DNA of 64,000 nt from Campylobacter peloridis LMG 23910 (GTDB lineage: Bacteria; Campylobacterota; Campylobacteria; Campylobacterales; Campylobacteraceae). The position numbers and the translations under genes are program-made. This document shows positions 28,767 through 37,785 of this stretch, piece after piece. Below the pieces are notes generated by a model, which was not told the DNA's origin, did no database searches, and was given only the letters and a program-made list of their open reading frames with translations. The first letter of the stretch is position 1; every line of letters begins with the position of its first letter. Location of the stretch: the NCBI RefSeq assembly GCF_000816785.1, contig NZ_CP007766.1:310001-374000 (forward strand), read 5' to 3'.

Positions 28767-30741
28767 TGATGCTTTAGTTATTGGTGGGGGTCTTGCTGGA
28801 CTTAGGGCAGCAATTGAAGTTGCAAAAAGTGGCCAAAGTGTAACTTTATTAAGTATTTGTCCTGTTAAAAGATCACACTCTGCTGCTGTTCAAGGTGGTA
28901 TGCAAGCAAGTTTAGGTAATAGTATTAAAGGCGAAGGTGATAATGAAGATGTGCATTTTGCTGACACAGTAAAAGGTTCAGATTGGGGCTGTGATCAAGA
29001 AGTTGCAAGAATGTTTGCACAAACTGCTCCAAAAGCAGTGCGTGAGTTAGCTGCTTGGGGTGTGCCTTGGACTAGGGTTACAAAAGGTCCAAGAACAGTT
29101 GTAATTAATGCACAAAAAACAACTATAGAAGAAAAAGAAGAAGCACATGGTCTTATAAATGCAAGAGACTTTGGTGGAACTAAAAAATGGAGAACTTGTT
29201 ATATAGCTGATGCAACAGGGCATTGTATGCTTTATGGTGTGGCAAATGAAGCGATTAAACATCAAGTAAAAATCATTGATAGAATGGAAGCAGTAAGATT
29301 GATCCATGATGGTAAAAAATGTTTAGGGGCTATTGCTAGAGATTTAACTAATGGAGAATTAATTGCTTATGTTGCTAGAGGAACTATGATAGCAACGGGC
29401 GGTTATGGTAGAATTTATAAGCAAACTACTAATGCAGTAATTTGTGAAGGAACTGGAGCAGCTATTGCTTTAGAAACTGGACTTTGCAGACTTTCAAACA
29501 TGGAAGCAGTGCAATTTCACCCAACTCCAATCGTGCCAAGTGGAATTTTATTAACTGAAGGTTGTAGAGGTGATGGTGGTATTTTAAGAGATGTTGATGG
29601 ATACCGCTTTATGCCTGATTATGAGCCTGAGAAAAAAGAACTTGCAAGTAGGGATGTTGTAAGTCGTAGAATGATGGAGCATATTAGAAAAGGAAAAGGC
29701 GTAAAAAGCCCATATGGTGATCATTTATGGCTTGATATTTCTATCCTTGGCCGTGCTCATGTTGAAAAAAATCTTCGTGATGTTCAAGATATTTGTAAAA
29801 CATTTAATGGTATTGATCCTGCTGATGAGGGTCCAAAAGGTTGGGCGCCGGTTTTACCTATGCAGCATTATTCAATGGGTGGTATTAGAACAAAACCAAC
29901 TGGTGAGAGTCAATGGTTAAATGGTTTATTTGCTTGCGGTGAAGCAGCTTGTTGGGATATGCACGGATTTAACCGCTTGGGTGGAAATTCATGTTCAGAA
30001 ACGGTTGTTGCAGGTATGATAGTAGGGGATTATTTTGCTCAATATTGCAAAGAAAATGGCAATGATATTGATACAAATATAGTTAAATCCTTCCTTTCTA
30101 AAGAATATGATTATTTAAAATCTCTTGTAAGTAAAGAAGGAAAACATGATGTATTTGAAATCAAAAATAGAATGAAAGATATTATGTGGGAAAAAGTAGC
30201 TATCTTTAGAACAGGTCAAGGCCTTGAAGAAGCTGTTAAAGAGCTTGAAGAATTATATCAAAAATCACTTGATTTGAAAGTTCATGATAAAGAATTAAAA
30301 TGTGCAAACCCAGAGCTTGAAGAAGCTTACAGAGTTCCAAGAATGTTAAAAGTTGCTTTATGTGTTGCTTATGGAGCACTTTTAAGAACAGAAAGTAGAG
30401 GAGCTCATTATAGAGAAGATTATCCAAAAAGAGATGATTTAAATTGGATGAAAAGAACAAATACTTACTGGGTAGAAGGTGAAAGTATGCCAAGAGTTGA
30501 GTATGAAGATCTTGACATTATGAAAATGGAAATTCCACCTGCGTTTAGAGGTTATGGTGCTAAAGGAAATATCATAGAAAATCCATTAAGCGAAAAACGC
30601 CAAGCTGAAGTTGATGCAATCCGTGAGAAAATGGAAGCAGAAGGTAAAGGAAGATATGAAATTCAACATGCTTTAATGCCTTATGAATTGCAGGCTAAAT
30701 TTAAAGCACCAAACCAAAGAATAGGAGTTGATTATGAGTAG
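28750..30741 (+). CDS. frdA: Fumarate reductase flavoprotein subunit
   Basis: Catalytic subunit reducing fumarate to succinate with covalently bound FAD. Dinucleotide fold [14 protein letters not shown] and the flavin-attachment stretch [17 protein letters not shown] (histidine of the SHSAAAQGG-type motif). Catalytic arginine/histidine regions include [20 protein letters not shown] and [14 protein letters not shown] chose the ATG at 28750 ([14 protein letters not shown]), seven bases after GGAG; earlier in-frame ATGs at 28735 and 28738 would precede the ribosome site. 663 residues. Overlaps frdB by 8 bases. Confidence 0.97.
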   Translation: MNIQYSDALVIGGGLAGLRAAIEVAKSGQSVTLLSICPVKRSHSAAVQGGMQASLGNSIKGEGDNEDVHFADTVKGSDWGCDQEVARMFAQTAPKAVRELAAWGVPWTRVTKGPRTVVINAQKTTIEEKEEAHGLINARDFGGTKKWRTCYIADATGHCMLYGVANEAIKHQVKIIDRMEAVRLIHDGKKCLGAIARDLTNGELIAYVARGTMIATGGYGRIYKQTTNAVICEGTGAAIALETGLCRLSNMEAVQFHPTPIVPSGILLTEGCRGDGGILRDVDGYRFMPDYEPEKKELASRDVVSRRMMEHIRKGKGVKSPYGDHLWLDISILGRAHVEKNLRDVQDICKTFNGIDPADEGPKGWAPVLPMQHYSMGGIRTKPTGESQWLNGLFACGEAACWDMHGFNRLGGNSCSETVVAGMIVGDYFAQYCKENGNDIDTNIVKSFLSKEYDYLKSLVSKEGKHDVFEIKNRMKDIMWEKVAIFRTGQGLEEAVKELEELYQKSLDLKVHDKELKCANPELEEAYRVPRMLKVALCVAYGALLRTESRGAHYREDYPKRDDLNWMKRTNTYWVEGESMPRVEYEDLDIMKMEIPPAFRGYGAKGNIIENPLSEKRQAEVDAIREKMEAEGKGRYEIQHALMPYELQAKFKAPNQRIGVDYE

Positions 30742-31459
30742 AAAATTAACAATAAGAGCATTTAAATATAATCCATTAAGTAAAATTTCTAAGCCTCATT
30801 TTGTTACTTATGAGCTTGAAGAAACTCCATTTATGACAATTTTTGTGTGCTTAACTCAAATTAGAGAAAAAATGGATGCAGATTTGAGTTTTGATTTTGT
30901 ATGTAGAGCAGGGATTTGCGGAAGCTGTGCTATGATGATCAATGGTAAGCCAAAACTTGCTTGTAAAACTTTAACAAAAGATTATCCAGATGGAGTTATA
31001 GAGCTTATGCCATTACCTGCTTTTAGACATATAAAAGATTTAAGTGTTAATACAGGTGAGTGGTTTGATAGTATGTGCAAACGCGTTGAAAGCTGGGTGC
31101 ATAATGAAAAAGAAACAGATATCTCTAAACTTGAAGAGCGTATTGAGCCAGAAGTTGCTGATGAGACTTTTGAGCTTGATCGTTGTATAGAGTGTGGAAT
31201 TTGTGTTGCTTCTTGTGCTACTAAGCTGATGAGACCTGATTTTATCGCAGCTACTGGACTTTTAAGAACAGCTAGATATTTACAAGATCCACATGATCAC
31301 AGAAGTATAGAAGATTTTTATGAATTAGTAGGTGATGATGATGGGGTATTTGGATGTATGTCTTTGCTTGCATGTGAGGATAATTGTCCAAAAGAACTAC
31401 CTTTACAAAGCAAAATCGCTTATATGAGAAGACAGCTTGTCGCTCAAAGAAACAAATAA
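30734..31459 (+). CDS. frdB: Fumarate reductase iron-sulfur subunit
   Basis: Electron-transfer subunit carrying three clusters. The N-terminal 2Fe-2S ferredoxin part has [21 protein letters not shown]. The C-terminal part has [11 protein letters not shown] and [12 protein letters not shown] for the 4Fe-4S and 3Fe-4S clusters. 241 residues, starting at the ATG at 30734 inside the end of frdA. A hairpin terminator follows almost directly. Confidence 0.97.
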   Translation: MSRKLTIRAFKYNPLSKISKPHFVTYELEETPFMTIFVCLTQIREKMDADLSFDFVCRAGICGSCAMMINGKPKLACKTLTKDYPDGVIELMPLPAFRHIKDLSVNTGEWFDSMCKRVESWVHNEKETDISKLEERIEPEVADETFELDRCIECGICVASCATKLMRPDFIAATGLLRTARYLQDPHDHRSIEDFYELVGDDDGVFGCMSLLACEDNCPKELPLQSKIAYMRRQLVAQRNK

Positions 31460-33662
31460 TCCTAGCCCCCAAGAAAAGGGGGCTTTAAAAGTATTACTAG
31501 AACAAATTTGGCAAAATCATAGTGTCTATCTTGATACAAATACTCTTTTTGATGAAGGCTTGATTGATACTCAAAAAGCAGCAATTATTTTAAGTGCAAA
31601 TCTTAGCAACTATGAAAGATTTAGTGCTTTGAATGAATTTAAAAATTTGATGAAAAGTTTAAATTTACGCTTAGATCTTTATGGTATACAATATGCACAA
31701 GTTTGTTTTATTAATGCTTTGAAATTAGGAATTTTGGATAAAAATGAGCTTTTAAAAGCTTTAGAAAAACTTCAAAAAATCACTGATAATACTTTAATGC
31801 ATACCTTTGTTTCTAAGCAAAAGATTATGCAAAAAGATTATAAACAAGAATTTAAAAATTCCCATCAAACACTAGATCATATCAACCAAAATTTACAAAA
31901 TCTTTGCGAAGATGAAAAAATTCAAAAACTTTTACAAGAAGCTTTAATTAAATTTAGTAATATTGATTTTTCTATCGCAGTAACGGGTGTGGTAAATGCA
32001 GGAAAATCAAGCATGCTAAACGCACTTTTAAAAGAAGATTTTTTAGGAGTGTCTAATGTCCCAGAGACTGCGAATTTAACCATTTTAAAATACGGCAAAG
32101 AGCAAAAAGCTAATATTTGTTTTTGGAATGAAAAAGAGTGGCAAAATATTTTAAAAAGTTCTAAAGATAGTCAAGATATGAAAGAGCTTATAAAGCAATT
32201 AGAACAAAATTTTAATCTAAATGCGTATATTGAAAAAGAAAATAAAAATATAGAAATAAAATTTGAAGAATTAAAAAATTACACTAGTGCAAAAAACAAA
32301 ATTTCAGCACTTATTAAAAAAATAGAACTTTATTCTATGCTTGATTTTTTAAAAGACAATGTTTGTATAGTCGATACTCCTGGGCTTGATGATGTGATTA
32401 TCCAAAGAGAACTTTTAACAAAAGATTATATAAGCAAAGCTGATTTTTTAATCCATCTTATGAATGCTTCCCAAAGTTTAAGTCAAAAAGATTGTGATTT
32501 TATTATAGAGTGTTTATTAACTTCAAGGGTAAGCAAGCTTTTGATTGTGCTTACTAAGGCTGATTTGCTTAGCCAAAAAGACTTACAAGAGGTGATTAAC
32601 TATACTAAAAATAAACTCAAAGAAAATTTAAAATTAAAGTATTCAAGTCAAGATTTAGCAGAAAATGTAGAATTTATATGTATTTCTTCAAAATTAGCTA
32701 ATGATTTTTATCAAAATAAAGGCGGAAATTTAGAACAAAGTAATATTTTAGCACTAGAAGAGCTTATAATTAAAAGCTTATATGATAAAAACAAAATCGC
32801 TTTAAGTGCCTATAAAAAAGAATTATTATTGCATTTAGAAAAAACAGAAGAAAAAATTAAATTTTCTAATAAAATGTTAAATTATGAAAGCTTTGAGCTT
32901 GATAAGCAAAATCAAGCTATTATAAATGATTTTAAAGCAAAAAAAGAAAAATTAATGCAGGTAAAAGCAGAGTTAAATGCTATTTTTAACACAAAAAATG
33001 AAAACACTCAAGAAATATCAACGCTTTTATATTTGCTAGCTAAGAAATTAAAAGAAAAACTCATAGATGAGTTAAAATATAATCAAAGTAATAAAATTAA
33101 AAATAATAATCAAAGATTAAATACCATTATTGATACGACTTTAAAAGATGGAATTTTTGATCTTTTAAGAGAGTTAAAACACCAAAGTGAGTATAAAATT
33201 AATGAGATTAAAAATACATTGAGTGTAAAATATGATTTTTTAAAAAATGTTTTAGAACAAAATTGTGATGATTTTAAAAGCAAGGTTGAGACGAAAATAG
33301 AAAGTATTTTTAGTGGGGAAATTTTTGTTAAATTAAAACTAGAGCTTTTAGAAACTATAGGGCAAAATAAAGAAATTTATAGATTAGAAAGTATATTAGA
33401 AAATAAAATTTTAGAAAAATTACAAAGTTTTGGCGTGGAAAAAATAGCTCAAGATCTAAAAAATAATAAAGATTTTTTTGAGAGTTTAGATTTAAAATTA
33501 ACTCTTTATGAAAAAGAACAAGAAGAACAAATCAAAGATTTAAAAAATATTATTTTACAAATGGAACAAAATGAGCAAAATGCAAAAGAACTTTTAGATA
33601 AAAATAATACAAAATTACATAGTTTAACAATTTTAAAAGCGGAGCTTTTAAATGCAAAATGA
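31437..33662 (+). CDS. Dynamin-like GTPase 1 (Cj0411 type)
   Basis: Large bacterial dynamin-like protein. GTPase motifs: G1 [10 protein letters not shown]3 DTPGLDD and G4 LTKADL; long coiled-coil helices follow, with the C-terminal ~300 residues almost entirely helical. In C. jejuni the orthologous pair Cj0411/Cj0412 forms a hetero-oligomer that tethers membranes. The start is uncertain: the frame has no ATG near its beginning. The given start is a TTG at 31437 inside frdB, which would place the frd terminator within the coding region. The true start could be a non-ATG codon further down. It overlaps the partner gene by 11 bases. Confidence 0.85.
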   Translation: MSLKETNNPSPQEKGALKVLLEQIWQNHSVYLDTNTLFDEGLIDTQKAAIILSANLSNYERFSALNEFKNLMKSLNLRLDLYGIQYAQVCFINALKLGILDKNELLKALEKLQKITDNTLMHTFVSKQKIMQKDYKQEFKNSHQTLDHINQNLQNLCEDEKIQKLLQEALIKFSNIDFSIAVTGVVNAGKSSMLNALLKEDFLGVSNVPETANLTILKYGKEQKANICFWNEKEWQNILKSSKDSQDMKELIKQLEQNFNLNAYIEKENKNIEIKFEELKNYTSAKNKISALIKKIELYSMLDFLKDNVCIVDTPGLDDVIIQRELLTKDYISKADFLIHLMNASQSLSQKDCDFIIECLLTSRVSKLLIVLTKADLLSQKDLQEVINYTKNKLKENLKLKYSSQDLAENVEFICISSKLANDFYQNKGGNLEQSNILALEELIIKSLYDKNKIALSAYKKELLLHLEKTEEKIKFSNKMLNYESFELDKQNQAIINDFKAKKEKLMQVKAELNAIFNTKNENTQEISTLLYLLAKKLKEKLIDELKYNQSNKIKNNNQRLNTIIDTTLKDGIFDLLRELKHQSEYKINEIKNTLSVKYDFLKNVLEQNCDDFKSKVETKIESIFSGEIFVKLKLELLETIGQNKEIYRLESILENKILEKLQSFGVEKIAQDLKNNKDFFESLDLKLTLYEKEQEEQIKDLKNIILQMEQNEQNAKELLDKNNTKLHSLTILKAELLNAK
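31464..31486 (+). terminator. Intrinsic terminator after frdB
   Basis: AGCCCCC (31464-31470), a 7-base loop AAGAAAA, then GGGGGCT (31478-31484) and TT. It is one of the most GC-rich stems in the window and begins 4 bases after the frdB stop, so it probably ends the frd transcript. It falls inside the longest possible reading frame of the next gene. Confidence 0.75.
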
Positions 33663-35469
33663 TATGATTGATGATTTTTTAAAAGCTTATGAAAATGCTT
33701 ATTGTAAAAATTTTGATGATAGTTTTAAGGGTAAAATTCTTGCCATAAAAAATGCATTTTTAGAACCAAGTTTACATTTAAGTGATGATTTTTTTAAAGA
33801 GCTTGAAATGATTATAGCTAGTTATAATAAAGCTATTAACATAGCCATTATAGGTCAGTTTTCTAGCGGTAAATCTACGCTTTTAAATTTGATTTTAGAA
33901 AAAGAATGCTTACCAACAGGTGTGGTGCCAGTGACTTTTAAACCTACTTTTTTGCGTTATGCTAAAGAGTATTTTTTAAGAGTAGAGTATGAAGATGGTA
34001 GTGATGAGATTGTAGATATAGATGAACTTTCTAAATTTAGTGATCAAAGAAACGAATTAAAAGAAACTAAAAGTTTACATCTTTTTGCACCTATTGAACT
34101 TTTAAAAAATATCACTCTTATAGATACTCCAGGATTAAATGCTAATGATATTGATACGCTAACCACTTTTAAAGAACTTTCTTTTATGCATAGTGCTATT
34201 TGGCTTAGTTTGGTTGATAATGCGGGTAAAAAGAGTGAAGAAGACGCTATAAAAGCAAACGCCAAACTTTTAGAGCGTGGTGGAATTTGTGTTTTAAATC
34301 AAAAAGATAAGCTAAATCAAGATGAGTTAGAAAATGTCTTAAATTATGCACATTTAGTGTTTGATAAGTATTTTGAAAAAATCATAGCAATTTCATGCAA
34401 GGAAGCAAAGATTGATTTGCAAAAGTCAAATTTACCTTTGTTGTATGAGTATTTACAAGGGCTTGATTATGAGTATATCAAAAAAGCTTTTGTTAAAGAA
34501 AAATTGATTAATTTGTGTGAAATACTGCTAAAACAATATACTTTTTTTGAAGATATTTTAAAGCAATTAGAATTTAAATTTGATACTATTTTACAAACTT
34601 CTCAAGTGAATGAATTAGAGCAAAAAATTAAAATTTTAAACCATGATTGTATAGATAAATTAAAGCTCGTTGGGGAAAAAATTGCTCAAGAGATTTTAAA
34701 ATTTATCAAAGAAAAAGATAGTAGTTATTATAAAGAAACTAAGGGTTTATTTAAGAAAAATCTTTATGAAAAAATAACTTATAAAGCACCATATCTTTCA
34801 AGTGATGATGCGTTTTTGGCTATGTTTTATAACTCTGAAGCAATGAATAAAGAATTTAAAAAGCTAAAAAATGAAATTGCTTTAGAATTTGGTCAAATCA
34901 AAGATGATTTTTCGCTATTTTTTACTAATTTAGAAGAGCAAATTTTACTTTTTAAAGCTCAATTTTCAAATTTACAAAAAGAAGAGGAGTTAGAAAGTGA
35001 AGAAGAATTTGCTAGTTTTAGAAGTTTTGCTAGTGCTAGTGAAGAGCTTTTTTTAAAGGATTTTAAACAATTATTATTTAAAAGTCAGCTTGAACTTGAT
35101 TTATTTTTAGAAAAACTAAATTTAAAAGCTTTGGCAAATTATGAGAGTGCTACTAAACTTGCTTTGGCTTTTTTTAGTTCTAAAATGAATGCGAGTAAAG
35201 AATTTTACGAGCTTGATAGTACTGAATTTAGTTTGTATTATCCAAAAGCAAGCGAGGTTTATCAAAGAGTATTAACCGAACTTAATGTATATGAGTTTGA
35301 AGAATTATTTTTAAATAAGCCTGTAGTTTTAAAAATTTATAAAAATTATATGCAAATTTTTGCAGAATTAATACAACATAAAAAGAATTTTATACAAAAT
35401 ATACAAAGCGAATTTGATATTAAAAAATCAATGATTTCTAATATCAAATCCCAAATTTCTAAACTTTAA
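33652..35469 (+). CDS. Dynamin-like GTPase 2 (Cj0412 type)
   Basis: 605-residue partner of the preceding dynamin-like protein. G1 GQFSSGKST, G2 threonine in GVVPVTFKPT, G3 DTPGLNAND and G4 NQKDK are present, followed by long helical stalk regions. Pairing of two dynamin-like genes with overlapping ends is typical of these heteromeric systems, thought to act in membrane tethering or envelope integrity. The stop overlaps the convergent reductase gene by 11 bases. Confidence 0.9.
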   Translation: MQNDMIDDFLKAYENAYCKNFDDSFKGKILAIKNAFLEPSLHLSDDFFKELEMIIASYNKAINIAIIGQFSSGKSTLLNLILEKECLPTGVVPVTFKPTFLRYAKEYFLRVEYEDGSDEIVDIDELSKFSDQRNELKETKSLHLFAPIELLKNITLIDTPGLNANDIDTLTTFKELSFMHSAIWLSLVDNAGKKSEEDAIKANAKLLERGGICVLNQKDKLNQDELENVLNYAHLVFDKYFEKIIAISCKEAKIDLQKSNLPLLYEYLQGLDYEYIKKAFVKEKLINLCEILLKQYTFFEDILKQLEFKFDTILQTSQVNELEQKIKILNHDCIDKLKLVGEKIAQEILKFIKEKDSSYYKETKGLFKKNLYEKITYKAPYLSSDDAFLAMFYNSEAMNKEFKKLKNEIALEFGQIKDDFSLFFTNLEEQILLFKAQFSNLQKEEELESEEEFASFRSFASASEELFLKDFKQLLFKSQLELDLFLEKLNLKALANYESATKLALAFFSSKMNASKEFYELDSTEFSLYYPKASEVYQRVLTELNVYEFEELFLNKPVVLKIYKNYMQIFAELIQHKKNFIQNIQSEFDIKKSMISNIKSQISKL

Positions 35470-36043
35470 AATTTTCAAGCAAATGTTTTTCATAATTTTT
35501 TATAAATTCATCTATTTTTGGATTTTTACAAACATCATTTACTATAAAAGTAGGCAAAGCACTCATTCTCATATATTGATGAACTTTATGTAAATGCAAA
35601 TACACCATATCCACACCAACTCCATCAAAAAATTCATTTTCTAAAGTAAAAGCTTCAATAGGAGCATTCCAAGTAAGAGAAAACATATATTTTTTATTTT
35701 GCAATAATCCGCCCGTGCCATAATTTATACTAGGATTAGCACTACTTCTTCCATCATTTATAAAAAATTTATCCTTACCTTGTATATAAATTTCATCTAT
35801 ATATTTTTTAACTATCCAAGGCTCGCCCATCCACCAAGCAGGCATTTGATATATCCAAACATCAGCCCACATAAGTTTTTGCATTTCTTCTTCTATATCA
35901 TATCCTTGATCTATGATTGTCTCTTTTATATTGTAATTTAATGATTTTAGGGTATTTTTTGCGATTTCTTGTAAAGTATGATTTAATCTTCCTTTTGAAA
36001 ATTTTAATTCTTTAGCACCATTTAATAACAAAATATTTTTCAT
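35459..36043 (-). CDS. MdaB-like NAD(P)H quinone reductase (flavodoxin fold)
   Basis: 194-residue flavoprotein of the modulator-of-drug-activity B/NQO family. Flavodoxin-like start KNILLLNGAKE, the YQMPAWWMGEPWIVKKYIDE loop and SLTWNAPIEAF match MdaB, which reduces quinones by two electrons to limit oxidative stress. The start is the ATG at 36043 with AAGGA upstream; a TTG two codons earlier is less likely. Divergent from the lipocalin gene. Confidence 0.85.
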   Translation of the reverse strand: MKNILLLNGAKELKFSKGRLNHTLQEIAKNTLKSLNYNIKETIIDQGYDIEEEMQKLMWADVWIYQMPAWWMGEPWIVKKYIDEIYIQGKDKFFINDGRSSANPSINYGTGGLLQNKKYMFSLTWNAPIEAFTLENEFFDGVGVDMVYLHLHKVHQYMRMSALPTFIVNDVCKNPKIDEFIKNYEKHLLENFKV

Positions 36044-36076
36044 TTTCAATCCTTTTTTAGTTTGTTAATTTAAAAT

Positions 36077-36082
36077 TATAAT
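36077..36082 (+). promoter_or_regulatory. Putative -10 box of the lipocalin gene
   Basis: TATAAT 20 bases before the lipocalin ATG, followed by an AAGGAGG ribosome site; implies a very short leader. Confidence 0.5.
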
Positions 36083-36102
36083 CAAAAAAACAAGGAGGAA
36101 AA

Positions 36103-36555
36103 ATGATAGAGCTATTAGATAATCTAAATTTAGAAAAATACATGGGCACATGGTTTGAAATGGCTAGAAAACCTGCGTTTTTTCAAAAATCTTGTGTTAA
36201 CTCTAAAGCAGAATATGAGCTAGAATATGAAGGCGATAAAGCCATAGTTAAAGTTAAAAATATATGCACCAAGGAAAATGGTGAAATCTCTCAAGCAAAT
36301 GGCAAAGCTAGAGTAAAATCCCCAAGAGCTTTGGCGGTAAAATTTAGCATTTTTATGAATATTTTTAACAAGCCAAATTATGAGATTATTTACATTGATA
36401 CAAATTATAAAGTTTCTATAGTAGGCAGTCCTGATAAAAAATATTTGTGGATTTTATCAAGAGAAATTTTAGCAAAAGAGCAAATTAACTCTTTGCTTGA
36501 AATAGCCAAGCAAAGAGGATTTGACATTAGCGATGTGATTTTTGATAAGTATTAA
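36103..36555 (+). CDS. Lipocalin family protein (Blc-like)
   Basis: 150 residues. The lipocalin signature GTWFEMARKPAFFQ contains the conserved GxW, and a later YKVSIVGSPDKKYLWILSR corresponds to the TDY/R structurally conserved region. It resembles bacterial lipocalin Blc but has no signal peptide or lipobox, so it is predicted cytoplasmic. Ligand unknown. Its stop overlaps the convergent alcohol dehydrogenase stop by 4 bases. Confidence 0.8.
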   Translation: MIELLDNLNLEKYMGTWFEMARKPAFFQKSCVNSKAEYELEYEGDKAIVKVKNICTKENGEISQANGKARVKSPRALAVKFSIFMNIFNKPNYEIIYIDTNYKVSIVGSPDKKYLWILSREILAKEQINSLLEIAKQRGFDISDVIFDKY

Positions 36556-37634
36556 TCTTGCTCACTCATATCAATCACATAGCGAAAATTTGCTTTTCCT
36601 GAAGTGAGATTTTCATAAGCTTTGTCAATCTCACTTGGTTTGATGAGTTCAATTTCAGGATAAATTCCATGCTCTAAAGAAAAATCAAGCATTTCTTGAG
36701 TTTCTTTAATGCCCCCAATAAGCGAGCCATATACTTTTTTACCTGCTTTAAATACAAAATTAATGATATTTATACTAGGGCTTACTTCATGTGGAGGTAA
36801 GCCTACTATAGCCATTTCACCACCAAATTTTAATAAATCCATATAAGCTAGCGGATCATAAGGCGTTGGTATAGTAGAGATGATAAGATCAAATCTTTCT
36901 TTAACCACGCTTTTTTCTGTGCTAGTATAAAAATTACTCACGCCCATAGCTAGAGCTTGTGCTTTTTTGTTTTCATTTCTTGCAAAAACACTCACTTTTG
37001 CACCCATTTTTACAGCGTATTTTACTGCCATCACACCAAGCCCACCAAATCCTGCTACAGCTACACTTGAGCCTTCTTTGATGTTTGAAAATTTAAGCGG
37101 TGAGTAGGTGGTAATGCCTGCACAAAGTAATGGCGCTACTTTGTCAAGTGGGGCATTTTTTGGCACATTGATAGCAAATTTTTCACTTACTACGATGTTG
37201 TTTGAGTAGCCTCCGTAGGTGTTTTCATTATCATGAAATACATCTTTGCAGTTGTAAGTGTAGATGGTTTTGCCATTTTCACAAAATTGCTCTTGAGATT
37301 TTTTGCATGCTTGGCACTCTCCGCATGAATTTACCATACACCCAACCCCAGCTAAATCACCTACTTTAAATTTACTCACATTTTCACCCACTGCGATAAC
37401 TTCACCTGCTATTTCATGTCCAGGCACGCAAGGGTAGGTGGCCTCGCCCCACTCACTTCTTGCAGTGTGGATGTCACTATGGCAAATTCCTGCGTATTTG
37501 ATAGCGATTAAGATGTCGTTTTTGCCTACTTTATGGCGTGTAAATTCAAAAGGGGTGAATTTAGAATCCTTGCTAAGCATAGCATAACCTTTGCTTTTTA
37601 CGCGGCCATTTTCTAAAAAGATTTTTGTATCCAT
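36552..37634 (-). CDS. Zinc-dependent alcohol dehydrogenase (CAD/YahK type)
   Basis: 360-residue NADP-type aldehyde/alcohol oxidoreductase. Catalytic zinc ligands are in YAGICHSDIHTAR and CVPGHEIAGEV. The structural zinc is bound by CGECQACKKSQEQFC, and the Rossmann motif is AGFGGLGVMAVK. The ATG is preceded by AAAGGAG. Codon and base use are noticeably less AT-rich than in the neighbouring genes. Physiological substrate not determined; related enzymes reduce a broad range of aldehydes. Confidence 0.9.
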   Translation of the reverse strand: MDTKIFLENGRVKSKGYAMLSKDSKFTPFEFTRHKVGKNDILIAIKYAGICHSDIHTARSEWGEATYPCVPGHEIAGEVIAVGENVSKFKVGDLAGVGCMVNSCGECQACKKSQEQFCENGKTIYTYNCKDVFHDNENTYGGYSNNIVVSEKFAINVPKNAPLDKVAPLLCAGITTYSPLKFSNIKEGSSVAVAGFGGLGVMAVKYAVKMGAKVSVFARNENKKAQALAMGVSNFYTSTEKSVVKERFDLIISTIPTPYDPLAYMDLLKFGGEMAIVGLPPHEVSPSINIINFVFKAGKKVYGSLIGGIKETQEMLDFSLEHGIYPEIELIKPSEIDKAYENLTSGKANFRYVIDMSEQD

Positions 37635-37750
37635 TTTTTCTCCTTTGTGGTTTTTGAAATTATATTAAAGCTAGGTTTTTATTGCAATAGGAAAAATGAA
37701 GTAAGATGCTATCTTAAAGGCTAGTGAAAGGTTTTGTTTTGTTTTTATGA

Positions 37751-37756
37751 TATAAT
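37751..37756 (+). promoter_or_regulatory. Putative -10 box of the hsd locus
   Basis: TATAAT in TGATATAATCATT, 29 bases before the hsdR ATG, with CTAAGGA as ribosome site. Confidence 0.5.
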
Positions 37757-37785
37757 CATTTAAAATTTTGTATTCTAAGGAAAAT

